Assembly: GCA_016025055.1 (NCBI GenBank)
Contig: CP065590.1
Span: forward strand, 1,798,001-1,862,000
Reading direction: 5' to 3'
DNA length: 64,000 nucleotides
Source of the DNA: Chryseobacterium indologenes
GTDB taxonomy: Bacteria; Bacteroidota; Bacteroidia; Flavobacteriales; Weeksellaceae
Shown: piece by piece, positions 1 through 10,024 of the stretch
Layout: each line of letters starts with the position of its first letter
How positions within the stretch are numbered: position 1 is the first letter of the stretch
Program-made: the position numbers and the translations under genes
Notes under the pieces: generated by a model
The model's database searches: none
Told to the model about the DNA's origin: nothing
What the model saw: only the letters and a program-made list of their open reading frames with translations

Positions 1-968
1 ATGAAATGATATATTGAACCCTGATCTTCAGATAATTGTATTGATGTTTCGCTATGCGGGAAAAGCTCTTCAATTTTTTCTCTCGGATTATTAAAACCAA
101 GCATCTGTACAAGATCTTTTATACTGGAGATTGCTGTGGCTTTATTTTGGAAAATCAACTGATTACATCCCTGGCTGAAACGGTCTGTTATTTTTCCGGG
201 AAGGGCAAAAACCTCTCTGTTGTAATCATTGGCAAAGGACGCGGTACTTACAGATCCGCCCCCAAAACCGGTTTCAACGACAATAGTGGCGGGTGAAATT
301 CCCGCAACAATTCTGTTCCTCTGAATAAAGTTTTCCCGGTCCGGTTTTCTCGAAGAGCTGAATTCCGTGAGAAGTGTGCCTCCCTCGTCCAGTATTTTTT
401 CTGAAAGTCTTCTGTTTTTTGCAGGATATAAAAACTGAAAACCATGCGCAAGAACTGCAATTGTAGGCTTTTTGTTGTGGATTGACTGCTCATGAACTTC
501 CTTGTCAACTCCCAGCGCAAGCCCACTGACGGTGGCATATTTTGAGGATTGCGAAGCTTCAAAGAAGTCTTCAATAAATTGCTTGCCGTATGGGGTCATA
601 TTTCTTGTCCCTACAATACTTACTTTGGGGAGTACATTATCAGGATCTCCTTTTTGATATAAAATAGCAGGAGCATCTGTACATTCGTTCAAAAGGAAAG
701 GGATTTCATTAAGGAACCTTAATTTGATTTGAATATTATTTTTTTCGCAAAATTTAAGTTCCTTTTCTGCAAATTTCAGATGAGCTTCGTTTCCAATGTC
801 AGAAACGGTTTTGTAGCCCATGCCTTCTATTTTTTTATAGTTTTTCTTTGCGTTTTTCCATGCTGCCTGAGCACTTCCAAAGGTTCGGACGAGCTTATGA
901 AAATTGATGTCACCAATCTGGCTGCATTCGCGAAGGGCGATGGCAAAAAGATGTTCTTCGGAAATCAT
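1..968 (-). CDS. dprA: DNA-processing protein DprA, 3' end outside window
   Basis: Minus-strand frame open from the ATG at 968 to base 1, about 322 residues, so the C-terminus is missing. DprA loads RecA on incoming single-stranded DNA during natural transformation. Visible family motifs: IVGTR (residues 118-122) opening the Rossmann-like fold, SGLALGVD (148-155), FIQRNRIVAGIS (214-225), ALPG (255-258) and GCNQLI (267-272). The N-terminal 100 residues look like the usual helical DprA extension. A TACATTTG -7 box at 983-990 lies 14 bases upstream of the start. The neighbouring rhomboid gene runs in the same direction and ends 33 bases upstream. Confidence 0.93.
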   Translation of the reverse strand, partial: MISEEHLFAIALRECSQIGDINFHKLVRTFGSAQAAWKNAKKNYKKIEGMGYKTVSDIGNEAHLKFAEKELKFCEKNNIQIKLRFLNEIPFLLNECTDAPAILYQKGDPDNVLPKVSIVGTRNMTPYGKQFIEDFFEASQSSKYATVSGLALGVDKEVHEQSIHNKKPTIAVLAHGFQFLYPAKNRRLSEKILDEGGTLLTEFSSSRKPDRENFIQRNRIVAGISPATIVVETGFGGGSVSTASFANDYNREVFALPGKITDRFSQGCNQLIFQNKATAISSIKDLVQMLGFNNPREKIEELFPHSETSIQLSEDQGSIYHF

Positions 969-982
969 GTGTGTTTTTTTTT

Positions 983-990
983 CAAATGTA
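983..990 (-). promoter_or_regulatory. -7 promoter box for dprA
   Basis: The minus strand reads TACATTTG, matching the Bacteroidota consensus TAnnTTTG, just upstream of the dprA ATG. No clear -33 TTTG is seen. Confidence 0.45.
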
Positions 991-1001
991 GTAAATAGTT
1001 T

Positions 1002-1768
1002 TTATTTTTTCCTTAGTTCATCCAAATGATCCCAAATATCATCTCTTTTTTTATAGGGAAGTTCGAGGAAATCCTCAGGGTGATTTTCTTTGTATTCCTG
1101 CCATAATTTGTCATCTTTTTCGCTATAATAATTAGGAAATTCCCAGATGAATCTTTTCTTTTTTCTCCTACATTTTTAAACGTAAAGGCGAGAATACTTC
1201 CTACCAGAGCTCCGGAAAGGTGCGCCTGCCAGGATATTTTGCTGGGTTCCTGCATATTATAAAAGAGCTCTTCAGGAAGCATTCCCCATACCAGACTTCC
1301 GTAATATAGTACAACAAGCATCGAGATGGTCAGCAGTTTTGTATTCCACTTGAATACACCGCTGAAGAAAAGGAAAAAAGCAAGGACATACACCACGCCA
1401 CTGGCTCCAATGGTACAGGTGTACATATAATCTCCTGTGAAGATATCAATAGGGGGAAGAAGCCAGACCAAAAGCCCGGTTGCTACCCATCCCATAAGAA
1501 AAACTTTATTGGCGACAAGCGGGTAGAATTGGTATAACAAAAACATCAGTGCCACAATTGGAATTGAGTTTCCTATGATATGATCTATATTTCCGTGAAG
1601 AAGAGGAGAGGTGATAATCCCCAATAATCCTTCAGGCAATAATGGAATAATGGCTCCAAAGCAACTTCCAAAAAAGCCCTGCAGTTGTAAAAAGTACCCG
1701 AACCACATTGCAGATAACATCAGCAACGGATATATAATCGCTCTTTTGGAAATTACATTTTTGAACAT
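1002..1768 (-). CDS. Rhomboid family intramembrane serine protease (frameshifted near C-terminus)
   Basis: Polytopic membrane protein with the rhomboid catalytic dyad: Ser123 in GASGVVY and His183 in AHLSGALVG. The oxyanion-side HGN/HIIGN elements lie at 58-67. It should cleave transmembrane substrates within the inner membrane. As read, the frame ends at 1013 with an odd hydrophobic tail. Adding one base in the T-runs at 1154-1164 instead gives a hydrophilic tail ending WDHLDELRKK and a stop at 1002, for 255 residues. The corrected tail is much more plausible for a cytosolic end. The same shift type recurs through the window, so I favour sequencing error. Substrate unknown. Confidence 0.85.
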
Positions 1769-2019
1769 GAGGATTTTATGTCAAATCAAAAGCCAATGAT
1801 CAATTTCGGAAAATTTGGCGATGAAATTTTTCTACCCATCTGATTTTAAGACAAAAGGTATCAATTTTATATTGTATTACATTTTGTTTTGGCACAGATT
1901 TTATAACTTAGCTACTACAAGTAATAATGTAAACGACAACGGTGAAATTTTTATCGTACTTAATAATTTTTCAAAAAAAATTATATTAACTATTTTTACA
2001 TTAAAATTTATTTGGAGTA

Positions 2020-2949
2020 ATGAAGCGATTTTTATTGATTCTTTCCTTTTTTGTAGGGATTTACGCGAGTGCACAAGAGGAATTAAAGAAAGATTCGGTA
2101 GTGGTAGATACCATCAAATACTGGTCGGTTTTAGGAAAAAATACCTTAATGATTAACCAGGCTGCCTTTTCAAACTGGGTAGGAGGGGGAGCCAACAATG
2201 TGGGGTGGCTTGCCGGAGTAAATTATAATCTGACCTATGAAAAAGATAAAGACCTTTGGGAGAATATCATCATCCTTGGATATGGGCAAAATGATACTAA
2301 AGGGCTCGGGGTCCGAAAAACTCAGGATATGATTAATCTTTCAACCAATTATGGGCGAAAGTTTTCCAAGAGCTGGTATTTTTCTTCTGGCGCCGGTTTA
2401 CAGTCACAATTTGCGCCAGGATATGAAGACGGGAATAATCCTGCAGCAAAGAAAATTTCAAATTTCATGGCTCCCGGATATTTGAACGTCGGTGTGGGTA
2501 TCACGTATAGGCCTAATGATGATTTAACTGTTACTTTACGTCCTGTCAACGCCAGATGGACTTTTGTACTGGATAAAGACCTTCAGCTGGCCGGAACTTA
2601 TGGTTTAAAAAGTGATGGAGATACTTCTTTACTACAGTTCGGTTTTCTGGGAACTGCAATATATAAGATGAAAATTATGGAAGATATTTATCTGACCAAT
2701 ACAGCTTCTGTTTTCTCTAACTATCTTGATCATCCCGATCGATTGGTATTGGCCTACGGAGCGATTTTAAATTTAAAAGTCAATAAATATATCTCATCCA
2801 ATGTAACCCTGGATTTACTATATGATCATAATCAGATAGCAAAAACTCAGCTTAAGCAGACATTGGGAATAGGATTTGCCTACACCTTGGATAACGGGGT
2901 AAAGCGCTCAGACCGTAAAGACAGCCAGTGGTGGCTTAATAAAAAATAG
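2020..2949 (+). CDS. DUF3078 domain outer-membrane-like protein, copy A
   Basis: 309 residues with a signal peptide ending around ASAQ (residue 19). The rest alternates hydrophobic and polar residues as in an outer-membrane beta-barrel. It matches the flavobacterial DUF3078 family, whose function is not known. Segments such as QAAFSNWVGGGANNVGWLAG, ENIIILGYGQN and FSNYLDHPDRLVLAYGAILN are shared with the next gene, showing a tandem duplication. The start is preceded by a purine-rich GGAG five bases before the ATG. A hairpin terminator follows at 2973-3006, so this copy is transcribed separately from copy B. Confidence 0.85.
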   Translation: MKRFLLILSFFVGIYASAQEELKKDSVVVDTIKYWSVLGKNTLMINQAAFSNWVGGGANNVGWLAGVNYNLTYEKDKDLWENIIILGYGQNDTKGLGVRKTQDMINLSTNYGRKFSKSWYFSSGAGLQSQFAPGYEDGNNPAAKKISNFMAPGYLNVGVGITYRPNDDLTVTLRPVNARWTFVLDKDLQLAGTYGLKSDGDTSLLQFGFLGTAIYKMKIMEDIYLTNTASVFSNYLDHPDRLVLAYGAILNLKVNKYISSNVTLDLLYDHNQIAKTQLKQTLGIGFAYTLDNGVKRSDRKDSQWWLNKK

Positions 2950-2972
2950 ATTTACAATCAACTTTAATAATG

Positions 2973-3006
2973 AAAAGCACTCCATTGTGGGAGTGCTTTT
3001 TTGTTT
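2973..3006 (+). terminator. Terminator after DUF3078 copy A
   Basis: Stem AAAAGCACTCC / GGAGTGCTTTT with a 6-base loop and a T-run: a typical intrinsic terminator. Confidence 0.8.
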
Positions 3007-3155
3007 TTACGGGATTGATGTTTTAAGTTTTTTTAAGTTTGGAGATTGTAAAATAAAAGGGTAATTACTTTAATTTCATTGGATTATAGGGATGAATTCA
3101 GTGTTGTTAAATTCATTTTAAAGTGAATTTTATCAGGGGCGTGAATTATTATTTA

Positions 3156-3163
3156 TACATTTG
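3156..3163 (+). promoter_or_regulatory. -7 promoter box for DUF3078 copy B
   Basis: TACATTTG lies 17 bases before the copy B ATG, so copy B has its own promoter. Confidence 0.5.
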
Positions 3164-3180
3164 CAGGAAATCCTTGAATT

Positions 3181-4104
3181 ATGAAAAAACTTTTATTGGT
3201 CGCTTCCATTTCTTTTGGGGCTATGGCAACCGCGCAAGAAACAAAAACTGACGCACCTGTTGCAGATACCGTTAAAGCCTGGTCTATCCAGGGACAAAAT
3301 ACACTAATGCTTAATCAGGCTGCCTTCTCGAACTGGGTAGGAGGGGGAGCCAATAACGTAGGCTGGCTTGCCGGTGTCAATTACAATCTTACCTATGAAA
3401 AAGGGAAAGATCTTTGGGAAAATATTATTATTCTTGGCTATGGACAGAATAATACCCAAGGTACAGGAGTAAGAAAAACCCAGGATGTGATCAACCTTTC
3501 TACAAACTATGGTAGAGAATTTGCCAAGCATTGGTATATATCAGCGGGTGCAAGTCTTCAGACTCAGTTTGCTCCGGGTTACGAGGATGGAAACAATCCG
3601 GATGCTAAAAAGATCTCAAATTTCTTTGCTCCCGGATTTCTGAATCTGGGTGCCGGTGTAACGTACAGACCAAATGATAATCTTACCGTAACTTTACGTC
3701 CGGCTAACGCAAGATGGACTTTCGTACTGGATAAAGATCTGCAGAGAGCAGGAATTTACGGACTTAAAAATGATGGTGATTCTTCTCTATTCCAGTTCGG
3801 TTTCCTGGGAACGGCAATGTATAAGATTAAAATTATGGAAAATATTAATCTTACCAATACTGCCTCTGTATTTTCAAACTACCTGGATCACCCGGACAGA
3901 TTGGTTCTTGCATATGGTGCTATCTTAAATATGAAGATCAACAAGTATATCTCTTCCAATATCACCTTAGATCTTTTATATGATCATAATCAAATCCGGA
4001 AAACCCAGCTTAAACAGACTTTAGGGGTAGGGTTTGCCTATAATATAGACAACGGAAAGAAACGGTCTGATAATAAAGACAATCAGGGCTGGTTAAAGAA
4101 ATAA
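3181..4104 (+). CDS. DUF3078 domain outer-membrane-like protein, copy B
   Basis: 307 residues with signal peptide MKKLLLVASISFGAMATAQ. It is collinear with copy A along its whole length. Differences cluster in the N-terminal 35 residues and in scattered barrel positions, so this is a paralogue rather than an assembly duplicate. The predicted role is an outer-membrane or periplasm-exposed barrel protein, and nothing in the sequence reveals a ligand. It has its own -7 box (3156-3163) and shares a convergent terminator with sufD. Confidence 0.85.
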   Translation: MKKLLLVASISFGAMATAQETKTDAPVADTVKAWSIQGQNTLMLNQAAFSNWVGGGANNVGWLAGVNYNLTYEKGKDLWENIIILGYGQNNTQGTGVRKTQDVINLSTNYGREFAKHWYISAGASLQTQFAPGYEDGNNPDAKKISNFFAPGFLNLGAGVTYRPNDNLTVTLRPANARWTFVLDKDLQRAGIYGLKNDGDSSLFQFGFLGTAMYKIKIMENINLTNTASVFSNYLDHPDRLVLAYGAILNMKINKYISSNITLDLLYDHNQIRKTQLKQTLGVGFAYNIDNGKKRSDNKDNQGWLKK

Positions 4105-4117
4105 TTGCTGTAAAAAA

Positions 4118-4150
4118 TAAAAAGCACTTCAAAATGAAGTGCTTTATTAT
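4118..4150. terminator. Bidirectional terminator between DUF3078 copy B and sufD
   Basis: AAAGCACTTC / GAAGTGCTTT stem with A-rich left and T-rich right flanks, placed between two convergent genes. Confidence 0.8.
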
Positions 4151-4166
4151 TATCAAATATATAAGT

Positions 4167-5440
4167 CTAAAATTCTATATCTACTTCTAATTTCTCAGCC
4201 AATAGCTTTGAAATTTTTTCTTTTAATGGCTCAATGTCGATGTTTTGCATGGCATCATTGGCAAATGCATATAATAATAATGCCTGAGCTTCTTTTTAGA
4301 AATACCTCTTGCTCTGAGATAGAACAGGGCATCTTCGTTAAGCTGGCCTACGGTACAGCCGTGAGAACATTTTACATCATCAGCAAAGATCTCCAACTGT
4401 GGTTTGGTATCGATACTGGCGCCTTCGCTTAGTAAAACGTTATTATTCTGCTGGTAAGCATTGGTTTTCTGCGCAATTTTATCAACAAAAACTTTTCCGT
4501 TGAAAACGCCGTGTGCATTACCATCATAAATACCTTTATAGTTTTGGTAGCTTTCACAGTTCGGAAAGTTGTGATGAACTGCCGTGTGATGGTCTACCAG
4601 TTGGTCTTTTCCGATAATCGTGATTCCGTTCATGAATGAATTGATGTTGGATCCATTATGAATAAAATCAAGGTTATTTCTTACCAGTTTCCCTCCGAAA
4701 GAGAATGTATTGACAGTGGTTAAGCTGTCTTTTTCCTGTCTTGCAAACGTATGATCTACAAGGTAAGAAGTATTGTTGTCGTTTTGAAGTTTATGCCAGT
4801 CTGCTTTTGCATTCGGATAAGTGAAAATCTCCGTCACGGAGTTTGTCAATACATACGTACTGTCAAAATTATGATGGCTTTCAATAACCTCTACTTTCGC
4901 TCCTTCTTCTACGATTAACAGATTTCTTGTGTTATAGAAAGTGTTTTCTTCCTGATTTTGAGAAATGTAGAAAACATGGATCGGTTTTTCAATCACTACA
5001 TTTTTGGGAACCTTTAAAAAGAATCCGTATTTGCAGTAAGCAAGATTAAGGTTGGTGAAGGCCAATTCCTTAGAGGCAATCGTATTGAAATATTTTTCAA
5101 AAACTTCTTTGTGTTTCTCATCATTCAATGCATAATTGAATGAAAGGAATTCTACATTCTCAATAGAAACTTTTGAAAGCTCTTTGTGAAGTTTTCCGTT
5201 GACAAAAACGATCCAATCAAAATTTTCTTCACCCAGATGCAGTTGGTCAAACTGTTCTTTGGTGATATTGTGGTTCTCTTTAGGAAAAAAGTTGTAGTTC
5301 TTTTCCGTGATCTCCTTCAGGTTGGTATATTTATATTCTTCGTCTTTCTTTGTCGGAAAACCAAGGTTTTCAAATCTTTGAAGAGCTGCTTTTCTTTCAT
5401 CATCAAGAAACCTGTGACGAAGAGCCTCCAAAAAATTCAT
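4167..5440 (-). CDS. sufD: Fe-S cluster assembly protein SufD (frameshifted)
   Basis: Component of the SufBCD scaffold that builds Fe-S clusters with the SufC ATPase. The C-terminal half carries the SufB/SufD signature, for example KCSHGCTVGQL and EDALFYLRARGIS. The raw frame stops at 4223 with an unrelated tail. One extra T in the run at 4293-4297 restores SKKEAQALLLYAFANDAMQN and a stop at 4167, giving 424 residues, the normal SufD length. It is the last gene of the minus-strand suf operon, separated from sufC by about 200 bases containing a repeat element. Confidence 0.92.
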
Positions 5441-5528
5441 TATGGTTTTCTATAATTTGTTCTTTTAATGCCATTACTGGTATATCTGTGGTTTGCACCA
5501 TTTTTTCTTTTTATGTGAACTAAAATAT

Positions 5529-5604
5529 TGTCATTCCGAGGAATGGGAATCTCAATTCTTATGATTAAGGATTCTTTATTTTGCTATTTCATTCCAGAAT
5601 GACA
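5529..5604. repeat. REP/MITE-like inverted-repeat element between sufC and sufD
   Basis: Terminal inverted repeats TGTCATTC (5529-5536) and GAATGACA (5597-5604), with further complementarity inside (GAATG ... CATTC; GGAATCTC / GATTCTTT). It has no coding content. Its style resembles short palindromic repeats that are dispersed in many flavobacterial genomes; copy number cannot be judged here. Confidence 0.6.
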
Positions 5605-5641
5605 GCGAAAATTTTAACCTCTGAAATAATTGATTTTCTTC

Positions 5642-6385
5642 TTAGTTAAGAAGCCAGTCGTATCCTTTTTCTTCAAGTTCTAATGCCAGAGATTTGTCAC
5701 CTGTTTTGATGATTTTTCCGTTAGCTAAAACGTGAACGAAGTCAGGTTGAATATAGTTTAGCAATCTCTGATAGTGAGTGATCAAAAGAACTGCATTTCC
5801 TTCATTTTTAAAGTGGTTTACTCCATCTGCTACGATTCTTAAAGCATCGATATCTAATCCTGAATCTGTCTCATCAAGAATAGCTAATTTAGGATTAAGC
5901 ATCATCATCTGGAAGATCTCGTTTCTCTTCTTTTCACCTCCGGAGAATCCTTCGTTGAGTGATCTTGAAAGGAAATCTTTTTTAATTCCCAATTTCTCAG
6001 ACTTTTCACGGATTAATGCAAGCATTTCTTTTGCCGGCATTTCTGATAATCCGTTGGCTTTTCTTGTTTCGTTTAAAGCAGCCTTAATAAAGTTCGTTAC
6101 CGAAACTCCCGGAATTTCCACAGGATACTGGAAAGAAAGGAAAATCCCTTTGTGAGCTCTATCTTCAGGAGCATCCTCGATGATGTCTTCTCCTTCGAAA
6201 AGAATCTCTCCACCGGTTACTTCGTAATCTTCTTTTCCTGCGATTACGGAAGAAAGGGTAGATTTACCTGCTCCGTTTGGCCCCATGATAGCGTGAACTT
6301 CACCCGGCTTTATTTCAAGATTAATCCCTTTTAATATTTCTGCGCCATCTTCAATTTTGGCGTGAAGGTTTTTAATTTCTAACAT
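5642..6385 (-). CDS. sufC: Fe-S cluster assembly ATPase SufC
   Basis: 247-residue ABC-type ATPase that drives the SufBD scaffold. Walker [10 protein letters not shown] is at 35-43, the signature FSGGEKKR at 147-154, Walker [13 protein letters not shown] around 168-178, and the switch histidine in LLITH near residue 204. There is no transmembrane segment, as expected for SufC. It lies between the acetyltransferase gene and sufD on the same strand. Confidence 0.97.
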   Translation of the reverse strand: MLEIKNLHAKIEDGAEILKGINLEIKPGEVHAIMGPNGAGKSTLSSVIAGKEDYEVTGGEILFEGEDIIEDAPEDRAHKGIFLSFQYPVEIPGVSVTNFIKAALNETRKANGLSEMPAKEMLALIREKSEKLGIKKDFLSRSLNEGFSGGEKKRNEIFQMMMLNPKLAILDETDSGLDIDALRIVADGVNHFKNEGNAVLLITHYQRLLNYIQPDFVHVLANGKIIKTGDKSLALELEEKGYDWLLN

Positions 6386-6403
6386 TTTATTTGCTTAAAC
6401 AAA

Positions 6404-6906
6404 TTATTTTTGAATTCGATATACTAAACTTTCAGGTTGACCAGGAACGTCATTTAGCGTCCCGATTTTGATCATGCCTGCCTTTTCTAAAACTTTAACA
6501 GAAGCTAAATTGTTGGGACGGACAATGGCAAAAATTTCTGTATTGTCTTCATTAATCCCTACATTTATAGCTTTCTTTGTGAATTCTGTGGCATATCCTT
6601 TCCCCATGCCTGGGAAGCAAAACGATAACCTAAATTCAATTTTTCTTCTTCTCCGTAGAGTCTGTAGCTCAGCCCACCAAAACCTATTATATTTTCAGGG
6701 TTTTGCTTTTCAGCAATTGCCCAGCTTCCGAAATGATACTTTTCCCAGTGTTCAAGCATTCTGGTAAATGTACCTTCTGCTTTTTCAAAACTCATGGGGC
6801 CACTTGGATTATGAATATTGGTTTCAGGGTCATGATTAATCTCAAAGAATCTTTCAAAATCTTCTTTTGCAGGCTTTCTTAAGATTAATCTTTCTGTAGC
6901 TATCAT
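6404..6906 (-). CDS. GNAT family N-acetyltransferase inside the suf operon (frameshifted)
   Basis: Appears as two overlapping frames. One added base in the short T-run at 6599-6601 fuses them into 167 residues reading through ASQAWGKGYATEFTKKA, the GNAT acetyl-CoA binding region. The N-terminus (ATERLILRKPAKEDFERFFE) is RimJ/RimL-like. The substrate cannot be told. It sits 4 bases downstream of sufB and 18 bases before sufC, so it is transcribed with the Fe-S genes. That placement is unusual, and whether it has any link to Suf function is unknown. Confidence 0.85.
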
Positions 6907-6910
6907 GCTT

Positions 6911-8359
6911 TTATCCTACTGATCCTTCTAATGAAATCTCCAACAGTTTCTGTGCTTCAATAGCAAATTCCATTGGAAGCTTATTTAATACTTCTTTACT
7001 GAAACCATTTACGATCAATGCAATTGCTCTTTCTGTATCGATACCTCTCTGGTTACAGTAGAAGATCTGATCTTCCCCGATTTTTGAAGTTGTAGCTTCG
7101 TGCTCCAGCTGGGCTGTAGGATCTTTGATCTCGATATAAGGGAAAGTGTGGGCCCCACACTCATTACCCATCAATAAAGAGTCACACTGAGAGAAGTTTC
7201 TCGCCCCTTTTGCAGAAGGCATTACTTTTACCTGACCTCTGTAAGAGTTCTGAGATTTTCCTGCAGAAATACCTTTGGAGATGATCGTAGATTTGGTATT
7301 TTTTCCAATGTGGATCATTTTTGTTCCGGTGTCAGCGTACTGGTGGTTGTTGGTTACTGCGATAGAGTAGAACTCGCCGATAGAATTATCACCCTTCAAA
7401 ATACAAGATGGGTATTTCCATGTTACCGCGGAACCTGTTTCAACCTGTGTCCATGAGATTTTTGCATTTCTTTCACAAAGCCCTCTTTTCGTTACAAAGT
7501 TGAATACTCCTCCTTTTCCTTCTTCATTCCCCGGGTACCAGTTTTGTACGGTTGAATATTTGATTTCGGCATTATCCAGAGCAATTAACTCTACCACAGC
7601 AGCGTGAAGCTGGTTCTCATCTCTTGATGGTGCAGTACATCCTTCAAGGTAAGAAACATAGCTTCCTTCGTCAGCGATGACAAGTGTTCTTTCAAACTGA
7701 CCTGTTCCTGCCTGATTGATACGGAAATATGTAGAAAGCTCCATTGGGCATTTTACACCTTTAGGAATATAGCAGAAACTTCCGTCAGAAAATACTGCGG
7801 AATTCAATGCTGCGTAAAAGTTATCTCCTCTTGGAACTACTTTTCCAAGATATTTTCTTACCAGGTCCGGGTGATTTTTAATAGCCTCAGAGATAGAACA
7901 GAAGATAATTCCTTTTTCTGCCAATGTATCCTGGAAAGTTGTTTTCACAGAAACTGAGTCAATTACAATATCTACAGCAACTCCTGAGAGTCTTTTCTGT
8001 TCTTCGATATTAATCCCTAGCTTTTCAAAAGTCTTCAATAATTCCGGATCTACCTGATCAAGGCTTTCCAATTCCGGTTTTGCCTTAGGAGCAGCATAGT
8101 AACGGATTGCTTGAAAATCAGGTTTTTCATATTTGATATTCGCCCAATTGGGTTCTACCATTTTTAACCAGATTTTGAAAGATTCCAGACGCCATTCAGT
8201 CATCCATTCAGGCTCCTCTTTTTTAGCCGAGATAGCACGGATGATGTCTTCATTTAAACCCGTTGGAAAATCTTCATAATCAATTTTGGTTTCCCAACCG
8301 AATTCATATTTTTTATTTTCTAGATCGACTCTTAAATCGTCTTCAGTATATTTACTCAT
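6911..8359 (-). CDS. sufB: Fe-S cluster assembly protein SufB
   Basis: 482 residues, full length for SufB, the cluster-bearing scaffold subunit of SufBCD. Recognisable conserved stretches include [59 protein letters not shown] and [20 protein letters not shown]. It is the second gene of the operon after the A-type carrier, with a spacing of about 80 bases. Confidence 0.97.
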   Translation of the reverse strand: MSKYTEDDLRVDLENKKYEFGWETKIDYEDFPTGLNEDIIRAISAKKEEPEWMTEWRLESFKIWLKMVEPNWANIKYEKPDFQAIRYYAAPKAKPELESLDQVDPELLKTFEKLGINIEEQKRLSGVAVDIVIDSVSVKTTFQDTLAEKGIIFCSISEAIKNHPDLVRKYLGKVVPRGDNFYAALNSAVFSDGSFCYIPKGVKCPMELSTYFRINQAGTGQFERTLVIADEGSYVSYLEGCTAPSRDENQLHAAVVELIALDNAEIKYSTVQNWYPGNEEGKGGVFNFVTKRGLCERNAKISWTQVETGSAVTWKYPSCILKGDNSIGEFYSIAVTNNHQYADTGTKMIHIGKNTKSTIISKGISAGKSQNSYRGQVKVMPSAKGARNFSQCDSLLMGNECGAHTFPYIEIKDPTAQLEHEATTSKIGEDQIFYCNQRGIDTERAIALIVNGFSKEVLNKLPMEFAIEAQKLLEISLEGSVG

Positions 8360-8442
8360 TATTATTTTTTAGAGTTCAGATTTAGATTTCAGAGCTTGAA
8401 GATGTATCTGAGCTCTGAAATCCAATATCTTATGTCTTTTCT

Positions 8443-8772
8443 TTATAGACTAAATGATTCTCCACATCCACATGTTCTGGATGCGTTCGGGTTATTAAAA
8501 ACAAACCCTTTTCCGTTCAATCCTCCTGAATATTCAAGAGTTGTTCCCGCTAAATAAAGGATGGATTTTTTATCTATAATAATTTTAATGTTATTATCTT
8601 CAAAAATCTGATCTGTGTCTGTTTTTTGGTTGTCAAACTTTAAAACATACTCTAAACCAGAGCATCCGCCGCTTTTTACCCCCACTCGTATATAATCTTC
8701 AGCAGGGTTAAAACCATCTTCAGTCATTAACTGAATGGCTTTCTCCTTTGCATAGTCTGATACTTTTATCAT
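8443..8772 (-). CDS. A-type iron-sulfur carrier (HesB/IscA/ErpA family)
   Basis: 109-residue A-type carrier with the three conserved cysteines: Cys37 in GGCSGLEY, and Cys101 and Cys103 in the C-terminal CGCGESF. It passes Fe-S clusters from the SufBCD scaffold to apoproteins. It is the first gene of the minus-strand suf operon and sits behind a full promoter at 8801-8832. SufA, IscA and ErpA cannot be separated from sequence alone, though the operon position suggests a SufA role. Confidence 0.93.
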   Translation of the reverse strand: MIKVSDYAKEKAIQLMTEDGFNPAEDYIRVGVKSGGCSGLEYVLKFDNQKTDTDQIFEDNNIKIIIDKKSILYLAGTTLEYSGGLNGKGFVFNNPNASRTCGCGESFSL

Positions 8773-8800
8773 TGTATTTATTTAGAATGATTTAATGATG

Positions 8801-8832
8801 CAAAAATACGAACTAATTTCCGCAATCTCAAA
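8801..8832 (-). promoter_or_regulatory. Promoter of the suf operon
   Basis: The minus strand reads TTTG (8832-8829), 20 bases, then TATTTTTG (8808-8801), a good match to the Bacteroidota -33/-7 promoter. It lies 29 bases upstream of the first suf gene. Confidence 0.65.
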
Positions 8833-9039
8833 TCGAAGATATCTATTTTAATGATTCTGATATTAATAGGGTTAATTTTACCTTAATGAAGGCTCATGTT
8901 TACCTAAATTTTATGTGCATTGATTGAGAATTGTGATTTTAATTTAACCTTGAAAGTGGTTTTTAATCTATAAATTAAATTGAATAAGCTGAAAATGAGA
9001 TGATTTTTAAATGCTATGTTCAATAAGAAATAAAATATT

Positions 9040-9930
9040 ATGAAAAAAACAGGTATTATTATTCTGACTCTTTTCGTGCAAATGATCTCTGCACAGGTTA
9101 ACAGGTTTGTTTACCAGGTAACCATGAAACCGGATATAGAAAATAAGGGGGATATCAAGACGGAAAATGCATATCTTGATATTTCTGCTGAGAAATCAGT
9201 ATTTTATTCTGAAAACCGGATTAAAAGGGATTCGATTATGCAAAAAGCCTTTCAGGGTGGCGGTGGAAGAGGAAGTATCAACAGAGATCAGATGGAAGGA
9301 TTGAGAACCAACATCAATTATACTGTTGAAAAAGACAAAACCAATCAGAAAATATATTTAAAAGACAGAATTGGCAGAGATCAGTATTCGTATGAAGAAG
9401 ATCGGCCTCTGAATTGGAAAATATCTTCTGAAACTATGAAAATAGGAGAATATAAGGTTCAGAAGGCAGAAGCAGATTTTGGCGGCAGAAAATGGACGGC
9501 CTGGTTCACTACGGATCTTCCTTATCAGGACGGACCTTATAAATTCGGAGGACTTCCGGGACTGATTGTGAAAGTGGAGGATGATAAAGGAGATTATTCT
9601 TTTGATTTGATGAAGAACTATAAGATCACTGACTTTCCTACTCTAAACCAGTTTGGAAATACCTTAAAAGTGAAGCGAACAGATTTTGTTAAGCAGCAAC
9701 AAAAGTTTAAAACTGATCCCATGTCATTTATGCAAGGCGGTAGCCAGGGTGGGTTTTCCACAACCAGAATTGGTGGAGGAAGAGGAGCCGGCGGCGGCGG
9801 AAACCAAAATCCTGCTGATATGAGAAAAAGAATGGAAGAAAGAGTGAAGGAGGAAGCAAAAAGAACAGCAATCCGATTGAATTACAATAAATTAGATAAT
9901 AAATTAAACCTGTTAGGTTTAAATCAATAG
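9040..9930 (+). CDS. GLPGLI family secreted protein
   Basis: 296 residues with signal peptide MKKTGIIILTLFVQMISAQ. It contains the family signature FGGLPGLIVKVEDDKGDY (about 169-186), preceded by the typical WTAWFTTDLPYQDGPYKF. GLPGLI proteins are a Bacteroidota family, often near TonB-dependent receptors; their biochemical role is not established. Glycine/arginine-rich low-complexity stretches occur near residues 68-75 and 225-255. It stands alone, convergent with the metallopeptidase gene. Confidence 0.88.
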   Translation: MKKTGIIILTLFVQMISAQVNRFVYQVTMKPDIENKGDIKTENAYLDISAEKSVFYSENRIKRDSIMQKAFQGGGGRGSINRDQMEGLRTNINYTVEKDKTNQKIYLKDRIGRDQYSYEEDRPLNWKISSETMKIGEYKVQKAEADFGGRKWTAWFTTDLPYQDGPYKFGGLPGLIVKVEDDKGDYSFDLMKNYKITDFPTLNQFGNTLKVKRTDFVKQQQKFKTDPMSFMQGGSQGGFSTTRIGGGRGAGGGGNQNPADMRKRMEERVKEEAKRTAIRLNYNKLDNKLNLLGLNQ

Positions 9931-9971
9931 GATAGAAATAAAATCAGCTTTATTAAATGGCGAGAAAGTAA

Positions 9972-10000
9972 AAATGCCAGTGATTTATTCACTGGCATTT
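9972..10000. terminator. Bidirectional terminator
   Basis: AAATGCCAGTGA / TCACTGGCATTT, a perfect 12-base stem with a 5-base loop between convergent genes. Confidence 0.75.
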
Positions 10001-10024
10001 ATTGTATAACGTAAGTCTGTTTTA

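Noticed and set aside
248..574. 108-codon minus-strand frame at the window start
   Set aside because: It overlaps dprA in another frame; the dprA frame carries all family motifs.
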